This document shows positions 38,401 through 50,699 of a stretch of DNA of 64,000 bases, piece after piece (within the stretch, counting starts at the first letter, position 1; each line of letters opens with the position of its first letter). Location: NCBI GenBank assembly GCA_019843655.1, contig JACDQD010000103.1:8680001-8744000 (forward strand), read 5' to 3'. Source of the DNA: Lethocerus indicus. Lineage: Eukaryota; Arthropoda; Insecta; Hemiptera; Belostomatidae. The notes beneath the pieces were generated by a model, which had not been told where the DNA came from, did no database searches, and saw only the letters and a list, made by a program, of their open reading frames with translations. Made by a program: the position numbers and the translations under genes.

Positions 38401-41400
38401 GGGAAATAATTGCAGAAACTGAAACTGTAGCATCCCAACGACGCGGATAATTCCACCCAAACAGTTCCGAGGGTTCAAGATCCTTTTGCTTTTAAGGTGG
38501 AATCCCGGGATATCCCTTCTGGCTCCATTTCCACTTAAATAGAAATTATCCCTAAGCACCGCCAGGAATGTCGCCTTTAGTACTAGATTTATAGTTCAAT
38601 AGTGTTTTCCTCCGTATCGTATTAACATTCTCCGACTAAGGTCAGCACGGACTGGGAGAAACGAACTCCAAACAGAGCACAGTGTTAGGCCGGTGAAACT
38701 ACTCTGAAACCTACCTATTGCGCTTGTACAAGTACGTCGGATAAGATATGATTGTATTTTTTTGCCACACAACTTCCTCGGTAAATGAATTTTACCGACT
38801 CTTGTTCCAATAAAATTATGCCCTTATTATTCAGAAGTTGACAGAAAATTTTCAAATCCCTAGATTTGGCTTGATTTTTTTGGTTTTAAAGTTAGTGAAA
38901 TCAGATTTCGATTTTTATTTCCTTCCATAGAAAAATCCCCGAAACAGTCAGTAGAGTCTCTTAAAATATCATTTTAGTTTGGATGCCATCAGCGAATTAT
39001 GAGTGATATATGAGACGGAAACATGCCAGTAACACGTGTTCCTCTTCTTTGCTTGTGTAATAAACTCGTCAGTGACATTTTTGGCTTCGATCCGACGGAC
39101 TTATTATTTTTATTTTTAATTGGGCTCTGACTAGAACTGTGCGAACAACCGCAACATGAAAATGACTGCATCCCATTGCTGTCAGTGTACACCAACGACC
39201 TGACTAATGTCACGAACTCAAGCCGAGAAACAGAAGAATATTAATAAAGAGACTGACCGATAAAATTAAAATCATGCGTACTCAAAGACACCCAATTGGC
39301 TTTCCGCCATGATCAATAGCTGATTCTACTGATGACGCCCAACCGGTCTAGAAATAAAACATACCAGCTGAAGGCAATAAAAGGCAGCCTACAAACTAAT
39401 CTGACGAGCCAAAAATAAATACCGCGGTAATTAAATAGGAACGCGAAGCAGATATAAATAGAACTGTAATTAATTGAATTGAATCTATCCATTAATGCTT
39501 TCAAGTTCTTACTTAATTTATCCTCCTGTACATCATGTTTTTTCACTGAGAGGTAATAAGGAATACAAAAGGCATTGTGTTGAATGGATTCGAACTACTT
39601 TAAAATATTCAGTTATAACAAATATAAATATTGAATGTGATTTTCCAGAAATGATAATGTGTCCAAGAAAATTAGGAATGAAGGCGGAACCGATTACCTG
39701 GAACGCCTCTATCTATTACGCTAATAACATTACTTCCAAATATTAAATACTAATTCAGTAACAAAACTTTGTACTAATTAACTGCTGCACATGTTTAAAT
39801 ACAGTTTGAACTGATAGTTATAACTTGATACGGTCGTTGTAATAATACGATCGACGGTTAATTGAATTATGTTTTACGTTCCGACAAAGCGAGTAAATAC
39901 GCCCTCTGCTAGTTTAGTGCGTACACAATTTAGGAGTTTATGTCCCCAAAAATTACAACAACAAAGTGTTTTAGACAGCCGATGCCTCAAATTAAGTCAT
40001 GAAGTCACAAATATTGACGGTCGTAAAATATAATTACCGCACGGGATCATAGCGTCGTCTTATAATTCTAGATATAATACCGCGTCTTTCTACAACTATT
40101 GCCCAACAGGCAAAAACAGAGGACCGATTGATGTAAGGAATATGGGAGACGTCCGAAGCCATCCATTCATCATCCAGCGGCAAATAATGATCCACCTCGG
40201 GGAGAGCCACAAGGAAGTTGCCGTTTGAAGTAATTGCTCGTTAAGTGAGTACGAACGGAGGCCGAGTCAGATGGCAAAAATACCCGCGGAGCGTTTTGAC
40301 CCGCCGTATTTATAGGTGGATCAGTGGTGCACATTTCGCGGGGGAAAAATGACTAAACTTGACAGATGCAGCGCCAGTCGCTTAATGTTTTCCTGGGAAG
40401 TTTCCCCTATTTTGAGTAGTTACTCACCGTCCTGACTGTCCGGTATTGTAAACCGCTTTGTAAATAGGTCGATTCGATTACAGTGTCGTTTCGGTAAAAA
40501 TAAAATATCTTAACCGGAGTAAAACATCAATTTTAGTTTTCCTGTTGTCTCGCTAATAAAATACAATCTTATGTACATAACTTCTGGACCCGACTGGATT
40601 TTGGGGTGAAAAATAAAAATATTGTTGTGTGTAAAAATATTTAAGTCTTACAACAAAAACATTGTAAACAATATTGACAGTATTAAAATATCAGACCGCG
40701 GGAAGATTTCTCGTTAGATGTAATTATCAGCCTACCGCTCGCCTGAAAGTATAATAAGCCTCTGCAGTTTTATAAACTGTAGGCCACAGTTCTAAGACAA
40801 CATCCGACATCACGACGGGGTGTCGAGGAGGTCGTGTCCCGAACGATGGAAATATCGTGTACGGGGCCCAAATATGACCATTCGAGAACCCGAAAAACAA
40901 CCCGGTTTCTGGGAAAATGTGTTCCGCTACCCCCGGACAAGTTCAAAGCCGTGGAAAGCGTCATTGAACGCGATTTGAGGGACAGTTCGTGCGATAAAAT
41001 AAAAATAATTCGCAGGGAAAACGAATAAAATATGTATTAATAGAAAAAATCCAAATACGAACCTTAAAACGGCATTATCTGCCATCATTCAAGATCCGGA
41101 AGAGTAGCCCAAATAGAATTCTCCATCCGGGCCAAGAATGTTAAAACTATTTAGTCAGTAAAAAAATCTCTATGTGATTAATAAGTGCCTTATAAATAAA
41201 ACTGACATATTCGTAAAAGTTGTAAAAATATCTCCCAGATTTTTCACAAGAATTTAAAAACAGCAACGATTACAATTTTTCAGCATAAAGGACAATCAAC
41301 TCGGTGAGAGTTTCGGCCGTTGCCAAATGGCCGGAAATACGTCAAGCGGCGGCCGGGCCAGACGGACCGCCAGACGCGGCCATTTGTATCACCCACCGAT

Positions 41401-43503
41401 GGGACGGTAAAAATAAATAATTAAAAAAAAAAAGAAAGAAAGCTGGCGTCGGGAACTGAAACAAATTAGGCAACTCGGACTTTGCCAAATATATCATAAC
41501 CATATCGCCACCGGCATACGATTTAGACACACGGCGGTAACTAATTAATATTGAGGACGAATATTTATCTCCATTAAGATTAATTATTTCAATCCCCTCA
41601 GGATAAAAATAAATCAAATAATTTACAAGGAATGCCTTAACAACTAAAGCTTGATCAGTTAAATTGCGTCTGTGCAAATCAAATCTACCTCCACAGGTTC
41701 AAAAAACGGCTTAGAATAATTAGCTCCATTTCAAGACATATCACAATCATAAGCAGTACTTCCTGAAAGAAATCCTGGAAATGTTTTCATTTTGTCTAGA
41801 AAAATAAAATATCGCCTGTTTCAACGAGTTATACGAAGATAATATTAAAGATTGCGTTCTTAAATCGACCCGTATATTTTTATTATGACTGCAAATAATT
41901 CTGTTGAACAGAGAAGAAAGTAAAACATGGGTAGCCTTGAATCTTTTCAGGATTTTAAATGATAGATAAGATAGATAGCAATTTGTAAATTACAGACCGT
42001 TCGTGCATTCAATAGAAGAGTAGAAAAAAATGTTTTTTGTTGCTCGAGTGTTCAAATAATTGATATTTCATTCGACTAATAATTTCTATTTCTTATAAGC
42101 TCACAACAAGATTGTATCGGCCGACACTAATTTAGCGGTTGAGTAACGAAGGCCAGCCATTTCTGAATGAAGAGCAATAAGAAAGAAATATATTCTGGCT
42201 GCGCCGATAAAATGAAACAATGACGGATTATGATGACAAAGATGGATGAAGCTATCATCTATCATAAGTCGTTCTCTTCATTTTCACCGAAGAATGTCTG
42301 ATAAGGAAAGATAAAATTAATTTATAAACAACTCTAAATATCTTGTCTGTACCTTAAAGAGGAGGGAAGACAATATCGTAATCAGTTTTCTAGGTAGAAA
42401 CGTGACTGTTATAACGCGTACAGCGAAGTTGAATTTATTAGATCACTTCATAGATGAAAAACTACTCGGATACTAGTGGTTAAATGTCCACCGTAAGACC
42501 TGCAAGTTAGAATACACAGAAAATTCTATATAAATTGATGTAAAGAATACATAGCGCTGGCCGACATTCTTACTTCAATGCATTACGAGCGTAATGTTCC
42601 TTCACTAGCGGTTTTCAAGTGTGATTTTACACTAACCGAGACAGTTGGTAAAATGTTTTCTTACAATAAAACTGATTAACTTATACAAAGCTGAAAACTG
42701 GTTTTGTAAAGGGAGCGATCAATTATCGAGGATGACCGACACGATCTAATTAATCTCCGGGAGGGGCAGGAATCCGGGAGTTTATAAAAGAAATGAGACC
42801 GGGATAACAAAATTTCAAACACTACATTCCGATATGTGTTCGGCTAATGTTGAACGGCTTCTGTTTTGAGAGGGGACATCAAAACAGCATCGATCAAATT
42901 GCTTATTCCAATACGGAGAACTATACTCGGAGTACGAGGTCCGGTTCAAACGTTAATTGCCCAAGAACTGTCGATATTTCAAAAGCCTGCCGCTTTTGAG
43001 ACAGGTTGGTCCACTTTTTATTGAAGTTCTCCAACTTCGTCCTCCTGACATATAATAAAACGAGGGTGATTTGAAAAGCAAGATAAATTTATTAGGTAAA
43101 TAGTTATTTTACAAGCTATGAAAAAGCAATACTTCCCGGACGATATGAAAGCATTGGAAACTCGCTGGACCAAGTGCATCTTCCTAAATGGAGATTATTT
43201 TGAAAAAATAAAAACAATTTTGTTCAAAAAACGGTTATTTTTCAACATATTTATCATACCAGCCTCGTATTACTGAATTACCGCATTCCATGTCGTCATA
43301 TAACAAATGAAATTTCCAATCCCTCAACCTTTAATTTATATTTTTAATCCGCCTCACAATTATTTCCTTTTACCCGATTTTAATACTTCACAGATCTTAC
43401 TAATTGCAGTTTCACCGGTGTTGTTATTCATTTCATATGAAGAAGCTGACGGGAAAGCGTGACCCTATCAGAGAATCGTACTCGCGACCGTCCCATTACT
43501 TTA

Positions 43504-43540
43504 ATTTCAAATAATAAAACGACGATTTCAAATAATAAAA
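43504..43540. repeat. two-copy tandem repeat, 21-base period
   Basis: The sequence atttcaaataataaaa occurs at 43504-43519 and 43525-43540, separated by five bases (cgacg). Confidence 0.85.
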
Positions 43541-44990
43541 GATGTCGTGCCGATTCGATGGAATAAACAGGGTTTGATCCTTGAGTGGAATATAAAAAGT
43601 ATACGGCCGGATTGAAGAAATGCCGACGGCCCCATTACAGGGGCCGGGTCCAGGGACCTGTTTCTCTTCCCGACATCGATTATAATTAAACATAAAAGCG
43701 GTATCAGGTTAACGAATTGGTATTCAGGCCATGGAAATGGATGGGCCGAATTTCCATTACATCGTCTATCTATAAATGAAAAGCGGGCGGAGATACCAGG
43801 GGAAAATCCGAGATACCGGAGCGATATTCATAGGGCCGTTTCGTCTATCCTAAGACCATTTCATGATTTCTCAGGGGCCGGAATACATTTCTGGAGCGTT
43901 GCTGAGAAAATGAAAAACAGCCCGAGGCCAATAATAGACTTATATTTTACAGCAGGTACAGCTCTCTAATTATAAAATAGGTGCCTTTCCTATCCTATCG
44001 GGGGAGCTTCCCCGGTAGCCAGATTTATGGTAAATTTTTTAGGGAGCAGACAATATTGGTTTGTGTTTCAAATTCTTTTCCATTTAAAATTGGCTAGAAA
44101 CTGAAACCAATTGAATAAGAAAAAATAATATTAACTCCTGGCAAATTTTTATCTTTAATAATGCAGCTAAAATTGTTTAGCCTTCAAAAATCAAGATAAC
44201 AATGAGTCATTGTGGACAAATTAACTTTTTATATGGATTATATGCCATTAACCAAATGCACAGAGAATTTGGTGTAGAAAATGTTATTCACAGAGTGAAT
44301 GTTAATCCAAGGAAGTGGAAATAAATGAATATATGTATATATAAGGTTGCGGTGAAATACTGTTCTGCTATCAACATTGCATAAGAAAATAGGGTTCAAC
44401 GTTGGACCGAGAAAACTATTTACGACAATGAATTCACAGTTTATATTCTTTGCTCATACTGTGAAAGCACAGACAGTCATTTTTAGCCCAAGAGACTCAC
44501 TTCTGGCAGTAAATTCGGAACTATATCACCGCGACACCTGCGACTTCACCTTCATTCCACGCATTTAGTCAGGTAACTACATTTAGATCGCATTTACGTG
44601 CGCGGCAACTACGATTGCAACCGTTGGACAAACGTTTCGTCGGAGTACAGCCGGTAGCCTCATTGACACTTGTTACAAATGAACGGACTCTATGGGAAAT
44701 ATATCATCATAGAAATGACACCAATAGGGAGAAACTATTCTAAGAAAGGGGGTTCAATAGCGCAGATTGAATACGGCCAATTTCACTAGTTAAAGAGACA
44801 ATGGGCGGCCCTCTGTGACCACTTATCAATTGTCTGGCTTGTTATTGAACGTCGAAATCACTGTTGAACAAAATTATTATAGTAAAAGTTGAAGAACATT
44901 TTTAAACCAGAAGAAGTTATTTCATCCGCCGAACAATTCTAACTAATAATACGTCAGTATTATTATACTAACAGACATTATTACATAATT

Positions 44991-45016
44991 TAGTAGTAGT
45001 AGTAGTAGTAGTAGTA
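44991..45016. repeat. (TAG)n microsatellite
   Basis: TAG repeated over 26 bases with no interruption. Confidence 0.95.
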
Positions 45017-47923
45017 AGTATAGAACGATGCAATATCTCGTTTTAGACTGTATATATACAGACACCGGAAAATATTTGGGCGAGAGATTCGGGCCCGGGG
45101 ATACGGTCAAAAGATAACGAAGGCTTCAGCACCCGCCTAGCGATTTATATCGGCGCGGACATCACTTCACCAAGTATTTTAAGAAATAGCCGGCATTAAG
45201 GCGGACATTAACAGTTCAAACAGCTATACACTTCAATGGCAATTAATTGTCCAAAGACATGCACACACTGGTGCCGTAATTTTAATTTAATTCGGAAACA
45301 GTAATAGACACATGCGGCAACGTAATGGAAATTCTATCGTATAAATTATAAACAATACCGGATCCAAATCGGAAAACGATCTACGAATGGCAAATGGGAT
45401 GTCAATACTACTTAGGGAACATTTCCTGCCTTACACTTGCCTCAGTTATACAGGAATATTACTCTTTACTAGAATCTCTATTGCACTTATCTATAGTTCA
45501 GTTTTTATATAATGTCGTACCCTATTTTAGAATAACGGAGGACTTATTGTACAATTATGAATTCAATACAATACAGTTAATACATTGCGTATTAATATAA
45601 AGACGTTATAGAAGTCTAAAAACTCGCTGCAACATAAACAGTATAATATTTGAAATAATTAATTTTCATGAAATACAAATTTGCTCCCCCTAATCGACGT
45701 CGAAAATTTGTTCCCATTATCTCTAGTTACCAGAAATCTCGGGCGCAGTTTATAAGTTATTAGACAGAAAACCGGAGTTAAAGTGTAACATGAAAGAACG
45801 CTGGTATAATTCATTGAGTTAATGGGCAGGCAACAATATTTCTGACGAATCATCGTCGCTTTCACAGCGGCGGGCTTAAAAATAAGTCGCTCCCAATCGT
45901 CTTCCCAATCGGGTCAGGGTTAGTAATCAAACAGAAATTTAATTTTTTTTTAGATATTTTACTCGTTATATTAAATGTAAAGCTTTAATAATTATTAAGA
46001 ATGTTCAAAAATAAAATATTTATTTTTTAAATAGTTTCCAGGCCCGAGTTGGGGTTATGAAAGGTACGATTGTCTGTCACCATTCACATTTCAGTTTACC
46101 GGTAGACAGTTTGGATATAACCGCCGTCGTCAGAACCTAAATGCAGGGGTTAGTGAGCAAAATAAAAGTTTATGCTTACCGTGGACGCTGCATTGATGGG
46201 GAAACAAGGCGCTTTCCTTTCACTAAGAAGAAAATAAGGGGCTTATATACTAAATCTACTACTAGTTATTATTACTGCGGTCATTTCTGAAACTCCGTTC
46301 CTGAGCGGAGCGGAATACCCAAGTTAACGGGCCGAAAACGCGAGTGGTGACAGACTGTAATTCAACAAAATATCGTTTCCTTTACACGAAAAAGCGAAAA
46401 TGTTATTGAGTTATGTATCAATTTTATAAAGCCTCCAGAGGAGTTTAGATGTTAGGATTCATAACGGGAATGCAGTAACGCGATTCTGTGGCTCAGATTC
46501 AGTGAGGAAATGGAAAAATCAAATCAGGAAAAGCTCGAGGAAATGAGATGGGAAGTATGAAAGGGCTCATGACCCAAACATATTCGCAGGTCTCAGGCTA
46601 ATTTTCACTGTACTTTTGGTACTTAAAATTCCGTTGAACCTAATTTTCAACATGAGCAGCTCATAAACTTACTAGAACACACTACTTGTATTAGAGTCCG
46701 TTCATCGCAAGAATGAATTTTGTAATGCATATTGCAGTGATAAACTCTGATAAGATAAAAAAAACCAGTTCGGTACAGGCATTAAGATTAAGAACAAGCA
46801 GCTAATGCCGATGTCGAGGAATAATAGCCGGCCTTGAGTGGCAGAGCGGCTGGCTCAAAGCCGCCACGCCCGAAATTTCTCCAACCTTATTAATAAGGAG
46901 GAGGGACACATTTAAAATTAGGTATGTGCTCGACCCGCACATTAAAAATAGGCCGTACACCGTCCGGGTCGGGGGCACTGTAGTGTCGGGGTACATTAAC
47001 ACCGCCCGGATATACCGGCCGGGTACGTTGAGACCATAGGGGTGTCGGAATTTAAAATACACCGCAGGAGAACGACAGGACGAGAGAACGAGCTCTGCCG
47101 CTTCTATCCACGAAACAGGAGGGAAAATCGGTCTACAGTAGACTGGGTCTCCAACATTTTGGACTGCTTTAGAAAGTTTGCAATGTTGGAGTTACAATTT
47201 TTAGACTCGTGTTCATTTAATTAATAATTAAACCTCAATATTAAGCTAAACCGGTCTCTGTTTTCCTTAAATTGGAATATTCACACTATTTTGTAAGGTG
47301 CCAATACGCTATTTTCACCCCGGATATGAATAGAGATCACATAGGTGCAATTAAAAAATATGCTCCACCGAACCAATTGTCACCGTAACCAAGGGAATTG
47401 TTAATAAGTAAAATAAATAAAATTGCAACCAAAAAACATGCGAATTTTATTCACAACCAGATATTTTAAATTTAACTCTACAATCCTCAGCTGGGAACAA
47501 TGATGTGAGGAGTATTTGGTGAGAGAGAGGACTTTATCATACCGATTATTCAACTTAATATTACACGTGTAAAAACACGACCATTACAGTTCTTTACCTC
47601 CCTTAAACCGCAATTTGTTAACAAGAAATATGGTTGCCCCTTATGTTTTTATTATATCCGCATATTTGGTTAGGATACAGATTCTGTGTACATATTTTGC
47701 GTGACGGGAAAGTATGTTTCTGTTATATACATATGAACACCCATAAAATTTTCCTCTGATTAATTTTTCGTTATTAAATGTAATCTTTCCTTTACAATGG
47801 GTTCTTATGGTCTGAAGCATTAGATACTCAAAATAAGACGAATTATTTTATATGAAATTGTAATCTAGTAAGCTATAGTCTAATTTTCTAATTAGACCGC
47901 CGAAAGCGTTAAAAATAAGTTTT

Positions 47924-48211
47924 GTGAGCAAAACTGTCGCCTTCCCAAAAATGTGGCAATGGATCACGGCCAGGAAAGGCGGTCGGGGGACTGTCAAATT
48001 TTCAAATTTACGGCAACAATATAGGAGGAGACGTAAAATGCTCCGAATAGCAGAACGGCTGGATCCAGATGAATTGTCACAACACGGCCGAGAATACAGC
48101 ATCAGTTTCCAACCAACAGGGTACACCCAATCTACACATTTTCAACCGCCAGACCATTCATATACCATCAATAGTATTGTTAAAATCATATTTCAAGAAA
48201 CGTTTTCCTAA
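47924..48211 (+). CDS. weak candidate: basic 95-codon open frame, unknown
   Basis: The first ATG in this frame is at about 47951 and it ends at 48211. The central part reads LRQQYRRRRKMLRIAERLDP, a basic stretch that looks protein-like. A possible donor (GTACAC) lies at about 48121. It overlaps a second, longer frame beginning at 48069. I recognise no family and see no convincing acceptor, so it may be chance. Confidence 0.15.
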   Translation: MSKTVAFPKMWQWITARKGGRGTVKFSNLRQQYRRRRKMLRIAERLDPDELSQHGREYSISFQPTGYTQSTHFQPPDHSYTINSIVKIIFQETFS

Positions 48212-48812
48212 ATCAAACGGTCTTCAAATCGTTTTCAAATGGTGGACGATGAATGGCCCATTTTCAATAATTTTGCTAATAAATAACTCGCATCACTGGC
48301 ATTGTATCTATGTATTTAATATTCATATCTCTGGAAGATACAAATTTGACGAAAAAATATCAACTGCATGCATTCCTTTCATTATTATTAGGTCAAATTG
48401 TTCTAATGTCGTGGTCCAGCTTACAGTATTTGAGTTAGATTTAGGCAATCCTGGAGGTAAAACAATTTCAGTATACAGACTTAATGTCGGAGCGCGGATT
48501 TTTTCGGTGTTACGGTTTTTACCGAACTGTACACTCGAATATGACGACACTCTACAGTGCGAGAGCAAAAATGGCAACTCCGAGATCTGCATTCCTGCGT
48601 TATTTCCAGGGCTTACCGGGAACAAAACAGGCGGCAGTCGGGTTGTCAAATATAGTCCCGAAGCAGTTCCCAGAAGTGATGTGACTAAGCCGGTCTGTGC
48701 GCTGCCTCCTATCTGCAAACTCGAGACGGGACCTCGACGCGACACGTGTACAGAATTAATGCCGAGATGGCACAGTTTTAGTTTAGGAGAGGCGCCGCGG
48801 GCACAACCATAA
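48069..48812 (+). CDS. weak candidate: longest open frame of the window (247 codons), unknown
   Basis: The frame runs from ATG to TAA without interruption and is the longest in the window. It is unlikely, though not impossible, by chance at this base composition. Its first half is AT-rich (many Ile, Asn, Phe), its second half richer in G and C. No domain is recognised. The antisense strand is also open for 177 codons (48323-48856) and begins with a hydrophobic, signal-peptide-like MLFYVLSLFLVG, so the strand is uncertain even if the region codes. Confidence 0.2.
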   Translation: MNCHNTAENTASVSNQQGTPNLHIFNRQTIHIPSIVLLKSYFKKRFPKSNGLQIVFKWWTMNGPFSIILLINNSHHWHCIYVFNIHISGRYKFDEKISTACIPFIIIRSNCSNVVVQLTVFELDLGNPGGKTISVYRLNVGARIFSVLRFLPNCTLEYDDTLQCESKNGNSEICIPALFPGLTGNKTGGSRVVKYSPEAVPRSDVTKPVCALPPICKLETGPRRDTCTELMPRWHSFSLGEAPRAQP

Positions 48813-48899
48813 TCGAATTCCCCGACTAGAAACAAGGATAGAACATAGAACAACATAAACTTTGCATCGGCTCAACCGGCTCGGCAGAGAAAAGTTATC

Positions 48900-50200
48900 G
48901 TAAAAGCGCGACTAGGCATGAATGACTGGGCAAATCATATGTATATGATTTGTAACGGCACTGGCTCCGTTTCCCGCGCGGGAACAAACGATTGTAACTG
49001 GGGAGGAAAAAGAACAAAAAAAAAAATTTTATCCGGAATTACCTGGGAAATCTTATTCCAACATCGTTTAAGATAATGATCATTGTTTAACTGTTTGGAA
49101 TACCATCACACTTGCGACCTCTCTCCCTACTTGTTGATTTCTATCCCATCGGCTTTTCGCCAACGTCAGTAGCATTCCGTCAGTGAATCAGTGGGTCTTA
49201 AAACCGAGAAGACGAATGAAAATCAGAGAGTGGTGATACTCGATAAACTTTTATTCGAGGCATCCAGTGCACACGTAGGAATGCTGTATACACTAAAAGT
49301 CTATATTTATAGCCCGAATATAAATATACAAAATATATAAATAAAAAAGAAGATTGAGAATAGAATTCCTGCCTCTTGTACGTACTGATAATCTTAAATT
49401 TCCATTTGTACGACGTCCCGCTAATCCACTGACGTAATTGGTACTGATGATGGCGGGACGCCGAAACCGATTCGGTGTACGGCCAAATAATGGAGTGTAG
49501 ACAGAAAATCGCATAAAATTCTACGATGGTCTAGATTTCTAGACACAGTATTCAGTAACAGGCAGAAGAATTTACGCGCTGGCTCTAATAATGTTTACGA
49601 CTTGACCGATGGACCAAACCTATTATTTAATAACAATAAAATACAACACGAGAATTATTGATATTCAGTGCTCAAAATCATCATTATTCGTGCAGTTTCC
49701 CGAATCCTCACGAAACCGGTCTAGGACAACACAATCAAGATGAGAGTCAAAATCATACGAATGGTGAATCATAAAAGGATGCTTAGATACCGCAATGCCA
49801 ATTCCTTAAATTTTACTATTTATCGCACAAGTGATAGAAATAGAATTTACTATCACACTACAGACCAAATAGTCATGAAAGATTAAAGATAGCCAGTTAA
49901 TGCATTCATTGATATCGAAGGAGACTGTGAGAGACAAGTTTTTTATGGCATGAGATCCACCTTCCTGGTGGTTACATAATCAAACTGTTTTGGGTGAACA
50001 GCAGAGACAAACATCTCGGTTCTTGGTTCGCGTAAATCGGCCGGTAAGTCGTTCTCCGATAACTAACTTCTCGATTTCCAGAATAAAAACATAGTCCGTA
50101 CGTTAGTTGAAGTGACAACAACCAAGAAGGTGGGCGGTGTATTAAATTTTTTTTATTAGGAGACAAAAACTACTTAGTAATAAAATATCATACCCCTCGG
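48900..50200. other. no gene recognised
   Basis: Mostly AT-rich DNA with a homopolymer A run near 49017. No frame here has recognisable content. Confidence 0.4.
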
Positions 50201-50399
50201 CGTTTATTCTAATAGCGTAACCGCGAAAATCCTTACAGTCCCCACTCTAAACCACACAACAACGCATTTACATACTAAGTGACAATTCGGATCGCAAACA
50301 AATCTGTGTTCTCTGTTTTTTTGTTTTCTGTTCCTCAAGGAGACGAACGATTGATAGGCCACCTCACACACACAAACACAGAGTAAAGAAAGGAGGAAA

Positions 50400-50660
50400 T
50401 AAATAAATATCACTGAGTAAATGGGGCGAGCGCCGGGGGGAGGACGAGTACCGCGGGGCGGCGAGGGACGCACATTAATATGACAAATCAAACTGGGCAA
50501 GTTCAAGGTGGTGAGGCGGCGGTGGCGGTGGCGGCGGCGGGGCGCCATCTCGCTGCCCGCCCAACAACCGAAACGGTTCCTCGGCCCTCCGCCAGGGCCC
50601 AGACATTCGCCATCTCGCGGCCACCAGCCCAACCACACCTACTCCAAGTACTACCGTCAT
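50400..50660. promoter_or_regulatory. CpG-rich patch with repeated Pho/YY1-type motif
   Basis: A conspicuous GC-rich and CpG-rich patch with a GGTGGC/GGC repeat (50506-50543) and two copies of CGCCATCTCG (50543-50552 and 50608-50617). The core GCCAT is the Pleiohomeotic/YY1 recognition core. Several overlapping frames are open on both strands (Ala-rich on plus, Pro-rich on minus), as expected of such sequence. It could be a promoter or regulatory island, possibly of the minus-strand gene below; this is inferred from composition and motifs. Confidence 0.3.
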
Positions 50661-50699
50661 TAAAACCTCCTAATTGTCTGGCGAAACGAATTATTTCAT

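Larger units (their letters stand above)
33200..47900. other. no gene recognised (upstream of Lmpt coding exons)
   Basis: About 14.7 kb of alternating AT-rich and CpG-containing DNA. It could be a long 5' intron of Lmpt or intergenic. The longest frame (176 codons, 34157-34687 minus) lacks recognisable motifs and is about what chance gives in a window this size. A 64-codon frame at 40834-41028 plus (containing KCVPLPPDKFKAVESVIE) looks protein-like but has no support. Confidence 0.4.

Noticed and set aside
39575..39615. ggattcgaac resembling the T-arm of a tRNA on the minus strand
   Set aside because: The flanking bases do not form a T-stem, and no acceptor or anticodon stem could be placed.
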